A stretch of DNA of 64,000 bases, taken from assembly GCA_029204225.1 (NCBI GenBank), contig CM055100.1, positions 9,865,058 through 9,929,057 on the forward strand. The letters are read 5' to 3'. How positions within the stretch are numbered: position 1 is the first letter of the stretch; each line of letters begins with the position of its first letter. Below, piece after piece: positions 21,181-33,341 of the stretch. Source of the stretch: Diphasiastrum complanatum (Eukaryota; Streptophyta; Lycopodiopsida; Lycopodiales; Lycopodiaceae). Both the position numbers and the translations under genes were made by a program. Below the pieces are notes generated by a model. That model had not been told where the DNA came from. It was given only the letters and a program-made list of their open reading frames with translations, and searched no databases.

Positions 21181-22683
21181 TTATTGGTGACTTTTATTGG
21201 CTTCGCGCCAAATCTTGATTACATGATACTGCACCTTCTCCATAAAATCGAGGCGTGCAGTACTAAAATCCAAAGTGTGTGGCAGGAAACAACGGTGGGC
21301 TCCGGCAATCCACTTTGAGGTTGTCCATGATGTGAAGCGTGATTCCCAGGAGCCTCCCATCATTGCCGCACGAAAATATAAATGAGCAACTTGCAACTGG
21401 TCTTTAATTTGTCTGACCATCGGCTTATTTGGATCGAATGCCAGAGGAGGGAGGCAATCGTCCCATCTGGTTGCCACTGACGCCAACAGAGTTAGATCTT
21501 TAGCAAACATTGCCGATTGTCGCACTGTTGGATCTGGAGAGTGGACATACTCATGTTGATAGGCTTGTAAGGCGTGGTGGAAATCCACTGAGATGGTCCA
21601 GCTGTAAGGTTGATCGATGATTGGCCAATTGGGCGTATGGATGGTGATTTTTTTCATAGCCAATCCCAAATCTTTCCATTTATTTCTTCGTGGCATTGGC
21701 ACGTAATAGGGATCTACCCACAATTGGCGAGGGCTGGCGACGTAACTCCTTATTGATTTCGAAGTTTTCTCAAAAATTGTGATTCCCGGCTGCTCTCCCA
21801 ATGCAGGTATTTTGTTGAACTCTTTGCCAGCCTCGATCTCAGAGGTCTTAAACTTCAGAACCCATCCACCATGAGAGGACTCATGCGGATGTTGCTTTAA
21901 GAAGGTCTGGATCTGGTCCTCGACGCTGATGGGCCTTCTGAATAGAAGTGTTGTCCTTGATGAAGATGGATCCGCTTGTACTACCAGTATGGTTGGCGGT
22001 TGATCTGCTATATCTGGAGCTCCCCCCTGGTCCATGCTCGAATCAACCCTTGTATCCATTGGTATGGCTTCTTGGCGCGGAGGGGAGAATTGCGGCATGA
22101 CCGGTACAGGGATTTGTGGTCCGGCTTCCAACACTCGAGCGGACTGCTTTTTCATAGGCGGTAATGGTCTCTTTAGCCTGTGCCAACTCGGTTGAAGCTG
22201 CTCCTTTGAACCTGTCAAAGCGGCCTTGAAATCCCTGAAGGGCCACTTTGTATGTCTCCACTTTTTTGAACAAATACGTAATCTTCGTCGGTGTGACTAG
22301 ATGGTCTGGTATTTGCGTTTGAAGATACGCATCACGCTCAAGGGTGGTCGCATCCAAGTCACCTTGAAGCCACATGCGATCTTGTTCAGCCATCTGTAAT
22401 TGCCCGCCTCAGTGATGCGCACCTTATGTGTGGCTCCCTAGAAAGTGATATAAAATTTGGATTTCTCTTCCTTCCACGTACTGAAGGCAAGAGTGATGAA
22501 ATCCATATTGATGCGACCCAAAAAGACGCTCTCATGAATACCCATTGCAGTGAGCAGCGGCTCCGCAAGGGTCATCCACTGAGTGACCATGCTTGTGCTA
22601 GGAAGAATCATGATGTTCGTTGCAGATGGGACATCACGATGGATAGTATAGCGTGGAGACTGGGAAGTATCGGTGGAAGACAT
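21181..22683 (-). pseudogene. Extra ORF between pol and 3' LTR, unknown function (copy 1)
   Basis: A protein of roughly 480 residues read from three segments. The N-terminal module starts MSSTDTSQSPRYTIHRDV at 22683 and holds WMTLAEPLLTAMGIHE, GRINMDF and KVRITEAG. A coiled-coil-like part (YKVALQGFQGRFDRFKG, ELAQAKETITAYEK) reads in another frame at 22393-22043. The C-terminal module (from about 22140 to 21181) has PHESSHGGW, SYVASPRQLWVDP, PMPRRNKWKDLG, SPDPTVRQSA, RWDDCLP, IKDQLQVAHLYFRAA and LDFMEKVQYHVI. Stop at 22438 and a frameshift near 22140 break it. The same protein occurs at 60979-63930. It lies where env-like ORFs occur, but I see no signal peptide or membrane segment and recognise no domain. 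Confidence 0.75.
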
Positions 22684-22689
22684 GATGAT

Positions 22690-23504
22690 CAGAAAGGAAA
22701 TATAAAATGCATAAAAGTGTATCAGAAAGCAATGCAGAAATTTTGGAAGGCTTTAGTCGCAAGAAAAATTCGCAAGAGCTTCGCTAGCACAAGTGAGGAA
22801 TGAATCGAATTCAGTCAACTTATAGGTGAATTTGGTGGGTCCATTACACTGAATACTAGTTTGGCTGATCAGTTCTGAACAAAAGTTTGCAAGCATATAC
22901 AGTATTGTGAAAATAGGCTATAAAAATCTCGGCGAAGGTTTCTAGGGATCTAAGCCTATCAGGCGAATGTTTTTCAGGTCCGGCGAAGGATGAACCTTCG
23001 CCCAGGAGGGTCCTTCGCCCAGGTACTGTCATAAATGCATTTTTTTCATAATCTAAACCTATGGTCAGCCTAATTTTAACATTTTAAGATCATCTAGCAG
23101 GTCGGCGAAGGTTCATAATGAGGTTAAGATGCTCGGTGAAGGTTCCCAAAATGGCTTATCGGTGATACTTCGCCTAACTCAAAAACTGGGTTTTCTCTTG
23201 ACAGAAACCTTCACCCACCTTAAATTAGATGGATGTATAGTCTGAGAGCTCAGCGAAGGTTTCTGGTACTGTATAGGCCAAATCTGACTAAAACAGTGAT
23301 TTTCTAAGTCGTTTTCCATCAAAAAATTACTGTGCTTCCTTTTGCCTATGCTGATGACTTTCTGACTTTTGCTCATCAGTCTTTTCTTATTTCTTGCTTT
23401 ACTTTTTTTTTTCTTTTGTCTTTTGACTGTCTTTTTCCAAAAATCTCAGCAAATTAAGTACTAAAGACAGAAAATTGAAAAACAATTAAAATTTTAAAAA
23501 AAAT
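22690..23504. other. Spacer between integrase and extra ORF
   Basis: Non-coding part of the outer element. It carries recurrent CGGCGAAGGTT(T/C) words at several points (22930-23260); the same words recur in the 5' leader at 35590-36200, so the two ends of the internal region share a short repeat. Confidence 0.6.
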
Positions 23505-24660
23505 ATTGAGATCAGGCTTGCTGAACTGGTGAAGCAGGCTGCCAAAACTTGCGTAATCGGCTGCCATTCACCGGAGTATCAAATCGTTTTCCATCCAAGT
23601 GCTCAAGAATTATTGCGCCATAGTTCAAGATTTCCTTCACTTTTACGGGCCTTCAGGGGTAAACTTCAACTTTTCCTTGATCAGCTTGGTTTTGTACATC
23701 AATGCCAGATCTCCTGCTTTCAGATCTTTTTTGTGTAACGACGATCGTGCCATGCCTTGCGACGTGCTTTCTCTGTTGCTAAGGCATGAACTGCCATCAA
23801 TCGGGTTTCACATAATTTGTGCAATGCTTCATGACGGAGTTGTAAAGACTTATCATCATTTAATCGTTCCATTGCTGCTATGCGTAAGGATGGGATTAAA
23901 AATTCAATCAGCATGACAGCATCTTGACCATAAACCAGTTAAAAAGGTGTTTGATTTGTACTATTTTTGTAAGCGGTTCTGAATGCCCATAATGTTGCAT
24001 ATAGTTTATGTTTCCAATCAGATCGACTCGCTTCAACTGTCTTTGTCATAATGGTGCAGAGAATCTTATTGGAAGATTTAGCTTGGCCATTCCCTCTGGG
24101 ATAGTAGGGAGTACTAAATCTGTGTATAACAAAAAAATCTTCCAGTAAACACTTTATTGTTTGATTGACAAAGTGTGTACCCCGATCACTGACAATTTCG
24201 ATCGGACATCAAAATCTGATTATAATATTTTCATATAGAAACTTGGCCGTAGATTTTGCATCAGCAACTTTGACAACTTTGGCTTCTACCCACTTGGTCA
24301 TATAATCAGTTGCGACGATAATGTATCGGGCCTGAGATCCTTGCGCGGCAGGGTGAATAGGTCCAACATATTCTAGTCTTCTTTTTTCAAACGGTGCTTG
24401 CGATAAAACCGGATGCAAGAGTTCATAGTTCTGTCGAGTAGGTCGTCGTGCTCGTTGTCAAACATCACATGTCTGAATAAAATTTTTTGTGTCCTTGTGA
24501 AGCGTAGGCCACAAACAACCTGATTGTAAAAGTTTGCGAATAGTAATATCTGTAGAGAAGTGTCCTCCATCCATGCCATCATGTGAAAACAGGATTAAAT
24601 CTCGTACTTCATGCGGTAAAACACACCTTCATAAAATATTATATGATCCACGACGATACA
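23505..24660 (-). pseudogene. Outer element integrase
   Basis: Core motifs read YVGPIHPAAQGSQARYIIV, ATDYMTKWVEAK (first Asp), EIVSDRGTHFV (second Asp) and PRGNGQAKSSNKI, where Lys stands in place of the catalytic Glu of the DDE triad. The C-terminal part continues as RRKAWHDRRY and, in a second frame, DLALMYKTKLIKEKLKF and FDTPVNGSRLRKFW, ending about 23510. Several stops interrupt it. No chromodomain follows. Confidence 0.85.
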
Positions 24661-24855
24661 ATTGTCCTACAATTAATTGATAAGGTTGAGGCCCTGTGAA
24701 TCAATTGTCTCTTCTTTAATTTTTTCAGGGTGTCATTCGGTTGTCCTAGCATCAGGTACTCAACAATATTTGCTGCCCACTCAAGTACTGCTTCAACATA
24801 GAACAATGCAGCATCTGGCAGTTCATCATCCACTTCAGTATTAATTGGTGCGGAT

Positions 24856-25250
24856 TCAATTGCTTGCCCTTTCCAACCACAATTCGAAAGTCAACTCAGT
24901 CAATAACAATAACCATTTTGCACTACGTCCAACATTGCATGTCTTGTTTACCAAATAAAGTAACGGGTGATGATCCGTATAAAATGCAAAGTGCGTTTCC
25001 ATGAGGTAGTGACGAAATTTCCGAACAAAAAAAATCATGGCTAATGCCTCGCGCTTTATTGTTGAATAATTCTTTTCTGAATCTGTAAGCTGTCTACTTG
25101 CAAATCGTATAGGATAATCTTTCTTATAGTCACCTGGCTTCATCAAAACTAATCCAATGGCATATTTTGAGACATCCGTATGAACATGAAACTCTATCGT
25201 CCAATCTGGAGAACGCAGTATTGGTGCTGAAGTTAATGCTTTTTTTAATT
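24856..25250 (-). pseudogene. Outer element RNase H
   Basis: Reads SAPILRSPDWTIEFHVHTDVS, then RFASRQLTDSEKNYSTIKRE, ALAMIFFVRKFRHYL and FAFYTDHHPLLYLVNK, the standard gypsy RNase H layout with the TD aspartates present. It follows the RT in frame, separated by a TGA at 25249. Confidence 0.85.
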
Positions 25251-25251
25251 T

Positions 25252-26179
25252 TCAAAAGGCTTCTAACGCCTCTACTGTCCAAATAGGAACAATAGTCAGC
25301 TTGTATATAGGTCGTGCTAAGTCCGCAAAGAAGATAATAAAGATTCGATAGTAGTTCGCATGACCCATAAACACGTAAACTCCACGAATTGTTGTTGGCG
25401 GTGGCAATTCCACAATAACTTTGATCTTAGAATAATCTGTGGCAATACCATGTCTTGATATTACATGTCCAAGCACAACTCCGTGGGAAACCCAGATCTG
25501 ACATTTTTCCGGATTTAGAGAAATCTGATATTTGCGACATCTTTCAAATACTTTCTCCAATCGATCCAGGTGGCCTGTATCTGTACTATGAACTCCCAAG
25601 TTGTCCAAATAAGTTTCAAGGAATTACTGTAGATAATCTTTAAAAGCAAATTGCATTACTCTTTGGAATGAACTTGGTGCATTATAGAGTCCAAACGACA
25701 TTACTTTGTAAGCGTAGGTGCCCCATTCTGTTGCAAAAGCAGTTTTATGACGATCGGCAGGTGCAATCTTAACCTAGTTGTAACTACTAAATCCATCCAA
25801 AAAACTATAAGCTTCCACTCCAGCAAGGCGATCCAAAATGCTTTCAGTAAAAGGTAACGAAAAGTGATCCATTCACGTCCCTTTCTTCAACGCTTTGAGA
25901 TTCACACAGATTCACAATTTTTCATTTTTTTTTAAGAACAATGACAATCGATGAAATCCATTTAGTATGCTTGATCTCATAAATAAAATCGGCGTCAAGC
26001 AATCTCTGAAGTTCTTTCTTTATCAGGTCCGCCACATTAGGATTACAGCGATAGAACTTTGTAACCTTTGGAACTGCATCAGGTACTAAAGGTATGGTAT
26101 GTTCAATCACTGATGTCGGAATACCCTTCAAATCTTGATAAGTCCATGCAAAGCAATCTTGATACTTAATAAGTAACAA
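25252..26179 (-). pseudogene. Outer element reverse transcriptase
   Basis: Begins with LLIKYQDCFAWTYQDLKGIP and LQRLLDADFIYEIKHTKW. It continues in another frame with FLDGFSSYNQVKIAPAD, HKTAFATEWGTYAYKVMSFG and NAPSSFQRVMQ, then GVVLGHVIS. The catalytic box reads YLDN where YVDD or FLDD is expected, so the second active-site Asp is lost. Frameshifts near 25920 and 25610 and several stops also inactivate it. Confidence 0.88.
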
Positions 26180-27863
26180 TCAGAGTGCTTGATATTGTTC
26201 GAGAGTAAGTTGTGATCCAACTTGTACAATCTTTTTTGGTTCTCCTGGTTCGGCAAGATTCATTGGCTGCGTCCTAGCTGGGCCATCGTAAACCTCTTTA
26301 GATTCTGACATATGTTCTTCAGGTTCACGATGTGTTTTAGGTAGCATGATAACCACATCATCCAATGTATAACGTTTAAAATGTTCAGGCATATCATGCT
26401 GGACTACATCTGTTTCTTCTTTTTTGAAAGGACTTGTCTTGGATCTTCGCTTAGCCTTCTTAGCAGGAATTGATCGTGGAGGTGATGACTTTCGAGATGA
26501 TAAATCTTTCTTCACAGGTGAAGACTTCCTAGACGATCATGTTTTACTAGAAATCTGACTTGAAGAATCATCCTCGACTTTTCCTTTGCCTTTATCCAAT
26601 AAGGGTGGCACTTCCTCTGAATCAATCTTTTGAGGGGGATTTTCCCATTTCAGGACCGTATTATAATGTTGCTTAGCTTGTTTCTTCGTCATCGATCTTG
26701 TGATCCTGTCTTCCTTTAATATAACTGCTTTGGGCGGTTTTACTGTGAGTTTATCAGGAACATTACGCACTCCAAATCTGGTCGGATCCATATGATTTAG
26801 AATCTGCTCATCTGTAAGTTCTGCATTGCCATCATAAGTCAAGGCATGACTCACAAGAATGAGTTCATCCTCAATCGGATCTGGTATAGGTTCCGTTGAT
26901 ATCCAGGCTACATTCAGCACATTCAGTGGAAACGTGATTGGTGTATCCAAAGTTCCATCTAATAAGGAAATCTCACTCAAATCTGATTGATTATCTTGTT
27001 GACATATATTTTGTTGTACAGTCAATTGTTGCAAGAGCTTCATTCCAATTGATAGTATCCGTTTGAGAATCATAATCAACTCCCAAATTTTTCTCTGGCC
27101 GATCACAAGTATGATCTGTTGTTGACGAATTGTCATCCTCTTTTTGAACCACTGGTTTGATAGTCCAAGTTGTAGGATCAATTTTAACTGCACATTCACG
27201 ATTTTCAAAAGTGATTTTTCCGGTACCCCAGTTATGAATTACTTGCGCAACTCGTAACCATGGACGTCCTAATAGAATTCGGTAGACATTTGGCGCTTCT
27301 GGTAAGTCCATCACTACAAAAGTAATGACGAACTATACTCCCACAATTTTGACAGGTATCTCTTCCACCATTCCTCATGGACAAACTGTCGTTTGATCAG
27401 CTAGCTTAATAGCAAAAGTAGCGGGCTTGATCTTTGTGAGGCCCCATTTTGCACATAGCTTTGTAGAAATCAGGTTAACTCTTGAACCTCCATCTATCAC
27501 GGTTGCTTCTTTAGGAAATTGTCTATGTTGTATTGATAGAGTGATATTCTTTTGTTCACTTTTCCAAGCGGTTCCAACATGGAGTACTTCGTTAGATTCT
27601 TCAAATCCAGCACAAAGAAGCGACTCTTGATGGACTTCTGGTTCTTCTTGAACTAACTTTTGTGCTAAGACTTCTTTTGCTTTTGGCACCAACTTCAGGA
27701 ACTCTCTCAATGAGATATTGATCTTGCTAGACAAAATGTTCATGAGTAGTTCTGTATGCGATGCTTCTGGTTCAGTCATCTTGAAGGGTTCTTCAAGATG
27801 ATGTAACTGATCATTCATATCCGTACGTAAATTTCTTGGCGGCCGAGTGGAGCTCTGGTCCAA
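26180..27863 (-). pseudogene. Outer element protease and RT-proximal linker
   Basis: The aspartic protease shows ATVIDGGSRVNLIS (active-site Asp with a DGG triplet where DTG/DSG is usual) and, after a break, ILLGRPWLRVAQVIHNWG, the typical C-terminal flap of gypsy proteases. The region towards RT (26180-27208, in shifted frames) is charged and low in conserved motifs. The nested chromovirus lies just upstream, between this protease and gag. Confidence 0.8.
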
Positions 27864-28011
27864 TTTCTGGAGGCTTGTTGTTGAGCAGCAGCATAAATGG
27901 CATATTGTTCTGAAGATACACTTGCCTGATCATTTCCATAGCTCCATTGCTCAACATTTCCATCAGGTTCTGGTTCCATCAAATTGGCTGGAGGAGCAGA
28001 GTGCTTTGGTG

Positions 28012-28016
28012 GGGCA
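28012..28016. other. Target-site duplication of the nested element, left
   Basis: GGGCA before the LTR against AGGCA at 34266-34270 after the other LTR: four of five bases agree. Confidence 0.65.
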
Positions 28017-28925
28017 TGTTGCGCCGGCGCCTCAAAGGGCGCTGGGACTTGAGCGGTTTCCCCAACACGCGCTTAAGTCTAACATTCATCCATCATGCAC
28101 TTACGTAAAAGCCAACTCAGAAACGTAACAAGCTTAACCATTCAGACTTAAGAAAACTGGAATCCCAACCAACCCGAAAGCCAACTCAAAATCCGTCTCC
28201 AAAAGGTAACCAAAGGCAAAGACAAGCCACACATGAAACCCAAGGCATAGTGGTCGCCAAACTGACCAATTGGCATAGCGGCAAGCCCCATGTCGATGAC
28301 AGGGACCCTTAGGCGCCAGCGACGCAAAAAGGTTGTAGTAAGGGTCCTTCCACTTGGACCAGTCCCGGAGGCGAAACCGAAATGGTAATCATCTCCAAGG
28401 ATCAACTTTATTAGATTTGGAAGAGGTTACATTCATACATAGACTGACCGGTCTCGGGGCCACCAACACGTACCGGGCATTGTGCCTGACTCGTGCTGGT
28501 AGAGGGAGCTGAGACCTGGCGACTGGATTCCTAGCGCTGGTTGAGCTGTCCAAGTTTCTGTCTGCCGGACTCCCCCTATAGTTCTGCTGTGATTCGGCGC
28601 ACCCCCTCTGTTCTGAAACATAGTGCTTTCTGGTAAAGCACGCTTTTTGGGACTTAGTTTTTATTTTGCTGATTAAGCTTGGCAGAATCAGTCTGGCTCC
28701 CAGACATGGGTCCCAGGAGCCGTTCCGGTGGCAGAATCAACTTGCTTCCTGACTAGGCCATGACTCGAGCTCCAGAGCTAGCTCATGACTTGTGACTACT
28801 TGACTGGCTCACCACAGGTCGGAGGCTCAGTCCTTGACGTTCTAACTTGCTCTGGGACCTTAGGGAGTGTCACCCCTTAGAGTCTTACAGGGCACGTTGG
28901 GTGCACCTGAGTCAGCTTTACAACA
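28017..28925 (-). repeat. Nested element 3' LTR
   Basis: 909 bp, TGTTGCGCCGGCG... to ...GTCAGCTTTACAACA, the same length as the copy at 33357-34265. Confidence 0.97.
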
Positions 28926-28938
28926 TCCTCCCCTCGTT
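28926..28938 (-). other. Nested element polypurine tract
   Basis: Minus strand AACGAGGGGAGGA adjoining the 3' LTR. Confidence 0.88.
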
Positions 28939-29166
28939 TGAAAAAGCTGATGTCCTCATCAGGGCCAAACTAGACCTAGGACGTATGGCACGGGCTTAAT
29001 TCACCGACCTTAACAACTTTGAATTACAAAATACATTGGCAGTAGCACAGGAAAAGTGTAGATAAAGTTCACTTATGTAAAACCTGTGTAAAGCTGCAAG
29101 TGATTTATTGGCAAACTTAAGAAAAATACCGGAAAGTTCCTTGAACTTTAGAATGGCCATGAATGT

Positions 29167-30068
29167 TTATGTAAGAGGCATGCCGCCAGGTAGTGCTTTG
29201 TGTGCCGATCTGGGAAAACGGCTATTGCGTTGGTTCTTCTGCAGATAATCTGCTAGTACTTCAGGGGCTCCCTCCTTAAGTTTGTCTTCGTACTCCCAAG
29301 AAGCCTCAATAAGTGGAGCCCGTAGCCACTTCACTAGATATTCATGTTGAACGCCAGTTCGCTTTCTATGTGTCAATATTTGTTCTGGTACAAGCTGCCT
29401 CTTCGTATCATCAAGTGTCGTTGGTGGGTGACGGAGTTCTGTTGCCGATCAAATCGCTCATCTGGTTTGTACCGTTTGAGTAATGAGATATGAAACACAT
29501 TGTGTATATCCAAGCTGGATGGCAGCGCTAATCGGTAAGCCATTGGGTTGATCTTCTTGGTGACATAATATGGTCCCGCATAACGTCGAGCGAACTTATG
29601 AGAAAAACCTTTTGGTAACGCAATGTTCTTTGTGTTCAGCCATACTTGATCACCTTCCTCAAATTCCAGTTCTCGTCGATGTGGGTTTACGTCAGCTGCC
29701 ATACTCCTTTGTGACTGCTCTAAAAATGCCTTCACTTCTGTTAGCTTTGTGTGCCACTCATTGATGAATTCCTCTACAGTGGGTACTGGTGTTTCCTGCA
29801 CGCCTGTAAGAAAAGAGCTTGGAACAATCGGTAGCCGACCATTGCTTATCTCGAAGGGTGCCCTTCCAGTAGATCTGTTCACTTGGTTGTTATGTGCAAA
29901 CTCGAGAATATCCAAGTAGTTGACCCAATCGGATTGGTCCCAAGCGACATAATTTCGTAAATATTGTTCAATCTGTCGATTGACTCGCTCCGTTTGCCCA
30001 TTGTCTGAGGGTGATATGCAGTACTGAAATTCAATCCGGTTCCCACGAGGCGAAATAGACAAGTCCAA
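29167..30068 (-). pseudogene. Nested element integrase C-terminus and chromodomain
   Basis: Starts near the catalytic Glu (DNGQTERVNRQIEQYLRNYV) and contains HNNQVNRSTGRAPFEISNG, the GPY/F region FARRYAGPYYVTKKINPMAY and HNVFHISLLKRYKP. A frameshift near 29435 leads to THRKRTGVQHEYLVKWLRAP and EASWEYEDKLKE, a chromodomain of the type that steers chromoviruses to modified histones. It is joined by another frameshift, near 30010, to the integrase core upstream. Confidence 0.92.
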
Positions 30069-31100
30069 AACTTTCCGACGAACTTGGTGTCTCGGTCAGA
30101 AATAATCGTTCTAGGCAGGCCGTGGTATTTGAAAACACATTTGAAAAATAACCTTGCCACTTCTTCAACTGTCACTGAACTTTTAGTTGGTACTAGATGA
30201 ACTTGCTTTGAAAACCGGTCAACCACCACATAAATTGAGTCAAATCCTTGGCACCGTGGTAGTTGAACAATAAAATCCATGCTCACCGAATCCCATGGGT
30301 TTGCTGGTACCGGTAATGGTTGGAGTAGTCCAGCCGGAGCTAGCGGTTCCACCTTCACTTGTTGACATGTCGGGCATGTTTGCACATAGGATTCAACGTC
30401 TGCCCACATACTTGGCCAATAGAAGCCTCTTTTGAGAAGTTCATACATGCGATTCACCCCTGGATGCCCGGCGGCTAGTACGTCATGATGTTCTCGCAAG
30501 ACTTTCTTCCTCAGGTTGATGTTGTCTGGGACATATACTCTGCGTTGTTTATAAACAACCATTTGATCTTTCCAAGTGAAATGTTTATGAGGCTTTCCCA
30601 ACTGGAATTCGATCATTAAGTCCTTCGCCAACGCATCTACACCATAATTCTCCCTGATTTCTTGGAGTAAGCCAGTCACCTGAGTTGTCATTGTTGCCAT
30701 CAAGTGTTCCTGTCTACTTAGTGCGTCCGCCACCACATTGTTCTTTCCCGCCATGTGTAAAATGTCTATATTGAATTTTGAGAGAAAGTTTTGCCATCGC
30801 ATTTGCTTTGGCGTGAGCATACCTTGGGATGAGAAGTACTTGAGTGATACATTATCAGTGAACGTCTTAAAGGGTTTTCCTGCTACATAATGTCTCCAAT
30901 GATCCACTGCTTGAACTACTGCGACCATTTCTTTTTCATGAGTTGGCCATCGTCGCTCTACGTCACTCAATTTCTTTGAAAAATATGCAACAGGTCTGTC
31001 TTGCATCAGCACGGCCCCAATAGCAAAGTTCGACGCATCTGTATGTATTTCAAAAGGTTTGCTAAAGTCCGGTAAGGCAAGGATGGGTTCTTGAGTGATC
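29990..31100 (-). pseudogene. Nested element RNase H and integrase core
   Basis: RNase [54 protein letters not shown]. Integrase: the HHCC finger (REHHDVLAAGHPGVNRMYEL, CPTCQQVK), then SMDFIVQLPRCQGFDSIYVV (first Asp) and IISDRDTKFVGKFW (second Asp). The run FSTAYHPQT is followed by a frameshift. All motifs up to the shift are intact. Confidence 0.92.
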
Positions 31101-31872
31101 CTCGTTTTAGTTCTTGGAACGCTGCTTCACATTCCGGTGTCCATGTCATCTTCAGATGAGTCTTGGTCTGCTCCAACAGTGGTGCCACAATTTTGCTAAA
31201 TGCCTCAATGAATCTCCTGTAAAAGTTACATAAGACCACAAAGGATTTGATGCCATGAACAGTTTTAGGTGCTAGCCAATCCAAGATAGCCTTGATCTTC
31301 TTAGGATCCATTTGAATCCGTCCGTGGCCTATAACATGTCCAAGGAAGTCAACTTCCTCCACCACAAACTCACATTTCTCTCTTTTCGCAAACAAGCAGT
31401 TCCTCCTCAGTCGTTGGAGAACTGTCCTTAAATGTTGAATGTGATCTTTAAGGTTTCGGCTAAATACTAATATGTCATCAATGTACACAATGACAAATTC
31501 ATCCAGGCAGTCTTGAAATATATTGTTCATCAACGTGCAAAAAGTGGCTGGTGCATTTGTTAGACCGAATGGCATCACTGGGAACTCGTGACTCCCGTAC
31601 CGCGTTCGAAACGCCGTTTTGTGCTCATCACCTTTAGCTATTCGAATTTGATGATATCCAGATCTGAGATCTATTCGGCTAAAGTATTTGGCATGTTTGA
31701 GTTGGTCGAATAGGTCATCAATTCTAGGCATGGGGTACTTGTTCTTGATGGTACTCTTGTTAAGCATGCGATAATCCACACACATTTGAAGAGTTTTGTC
31801 CGCCTTTTCCACGAACAACACTGTGGCTCCAAAAGGTGAAGCGCTAGGTCTAATAAAACCTTTGTCTATCAA
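31006..31872 (-). pseudogene. Nested element reverse transcriptase
   Basis: [75 protein letters not shown] and the catalytic YIDD in [13 protein letters not shown] are all present, so the enzyme core itself is intact. A TGA at 31885-31887 separates it from the protease frame. Loss of one A in the run near 31098 shifts the frame before RNase H. Confidence 0.95.
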
Positions 31873-31884
31873 TTCACCAAGTTG

Positions 31885-32622
31885 TCATTTCAGTTCCACC
31901 AACTCTTCTTGTGACATTCTGTAGGGTGCTCGTGAAGTTGGCTCTGTTCCTGGTACCAACTCAATTTTATGGTCCACTGGTCTTCGAGGAGGTAGCTTAG
32001 CTGGGAGTTCCTCCGGGAACACATCGCTAAATTCTTCTAACAGATCTACCACTTCTTTTGGCAAGTTTTCTTGTCGCACGCTTTTCCCTTCTGGGACTTC
32101 TCGACAGATGCAAAGAAAGCACTTTGACCTTTTCCCTTTCGCCATTCTTTTCATCACTAATGCTGCAACCAGATTTTGTTCAATATCGGTATCCTTAGCA
32201 TTTCCTCCGGGCAGGGCTTTTGTCACGCAGATTTGTCCCTTATAATCCAAGAGGACCAAGTTTGAGCTCCTACCCAAAACTGCGATACAGTGTTCATTTA
32301 ACCAAGGGAGGCCCAAAATCACATCGAAGGCATCCATCTCTAAAATCACAAAGCTAAGTTTAGCCTTCCATCTTCCAATCTGCACCGGGATGTTCAATGT
32401 CGCATTGTCTGCATCTAGTGCTCCCTTCGCTGTTTCTACCTTGAGAGTAGATGTAACATTCTTGGTCGGCAAGCTGAATTGTTCCACTACGCTCCTTGAG
32501 ATATAGTTATGTGAAGCTCCAGAGTCGATCATGAAATCTGACTTCCTCCCCGCGATCTTTCCTGATAAGAATAACAATCTTGAACCAATCTTGGGGGTTG
32601 CCCCATGGAAGTTCCTTTCCAT
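31885..32622 (-). pseudogene. Nested element aspartic protease
   Basis: The frame opens MERNFHGATPKIGSRLLFLS and has the active site DFMIDSGASHNYISRSVV, then FDVILGLPWLNEHCIAVL and the RT-entry motif EFSDVFPEELPAKLPPRRP. It is in frame with RT except for the TGA at 31885. No gag precedes it, so the start is either a real ATG after a gag deletion or an internal Met. Confidence 0.93.
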
Positions 32623-32639
32623 ACTTGTGCGTCATCCAC

Positions 32640-33341
32640 TCATAAATGTAAGCTCCTCTCACAACTCCCAACTAGATCAGATCACCTGGATCAAAACAAG
32701 TAGTTAGGGATAATTCAGGTCCAGGCAAGCACACCACAAATGAACATACCAACCAAAGCTAAACAGAGGATCCCTCTCAAGTCACATTCCCCTTGAGACC
32801 GGACGTAGGATCTTTGCCTAGCCGCGCCCACACAGATCTATCACAGAATTAGCCCATGGGAAAACATCCATCCAACCATCCGTGCTTTCACCATTAAGCA
32901 GCACATTGCCTCAGTCACGCCCCTCCACTTTTTGGTCGATAGCCCTTATAGCTAAACGATCGGCAGCTATCCCGCACCGGTAGCTAACCACCCGTGCTTT
33001 ACACCCGAATTCAAGTAGCATCTCTGTATCAATGGTTAACCCGTACAGTTCGAATATGTCGCCCCGCACCCCACAAGGTACAGACCATGCTTTCACCTAC
33101 CTAGGCAGCACTTTGTCTCATCCGTCCTATGTGCAGACAGCGCCAGCCCGAACCGCAAGAACTGACCGTGCTTACACCTCGAGGGCAGCACTTTGACTCA
33201 TCAAGTCCCCCGTTCTGTCGACCACCCCGACCGTGGACGCACCCGTGCTTACACTGTGGGCAGCACCTTGCGCAACGGTTGTCCTAACAAATCCCAAAAC
33301 GTGGCCATCCCTGTGAGACTTGCGTAGCTGACCGGCTAGTC
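32640..33341. other. Non-coding leader of the nested element
   Basis: Occupies the place where gag should be. It holds four spaced repeats of the theme CCGTGCTT(T/A)CAC...GGCAGCAC(T/C)TTG (near 32880, 32990, 33090, 33170-33270). No frame shows capsid or zinc-knuckle motifs. Confidence 0.7.

Noticed and set aside
21181-22218. Classical envelope protein
   Set aside because: Position fits, but no signal peptide, membrane segment or cleavage-like site is visible, so env is not claimed.
28148-28621. Frames of 62-85 codons repeated at 33488-33961
   Set aside because: They lie inside the 909-bp LTRs and recur only because the LTRs are duplicated.
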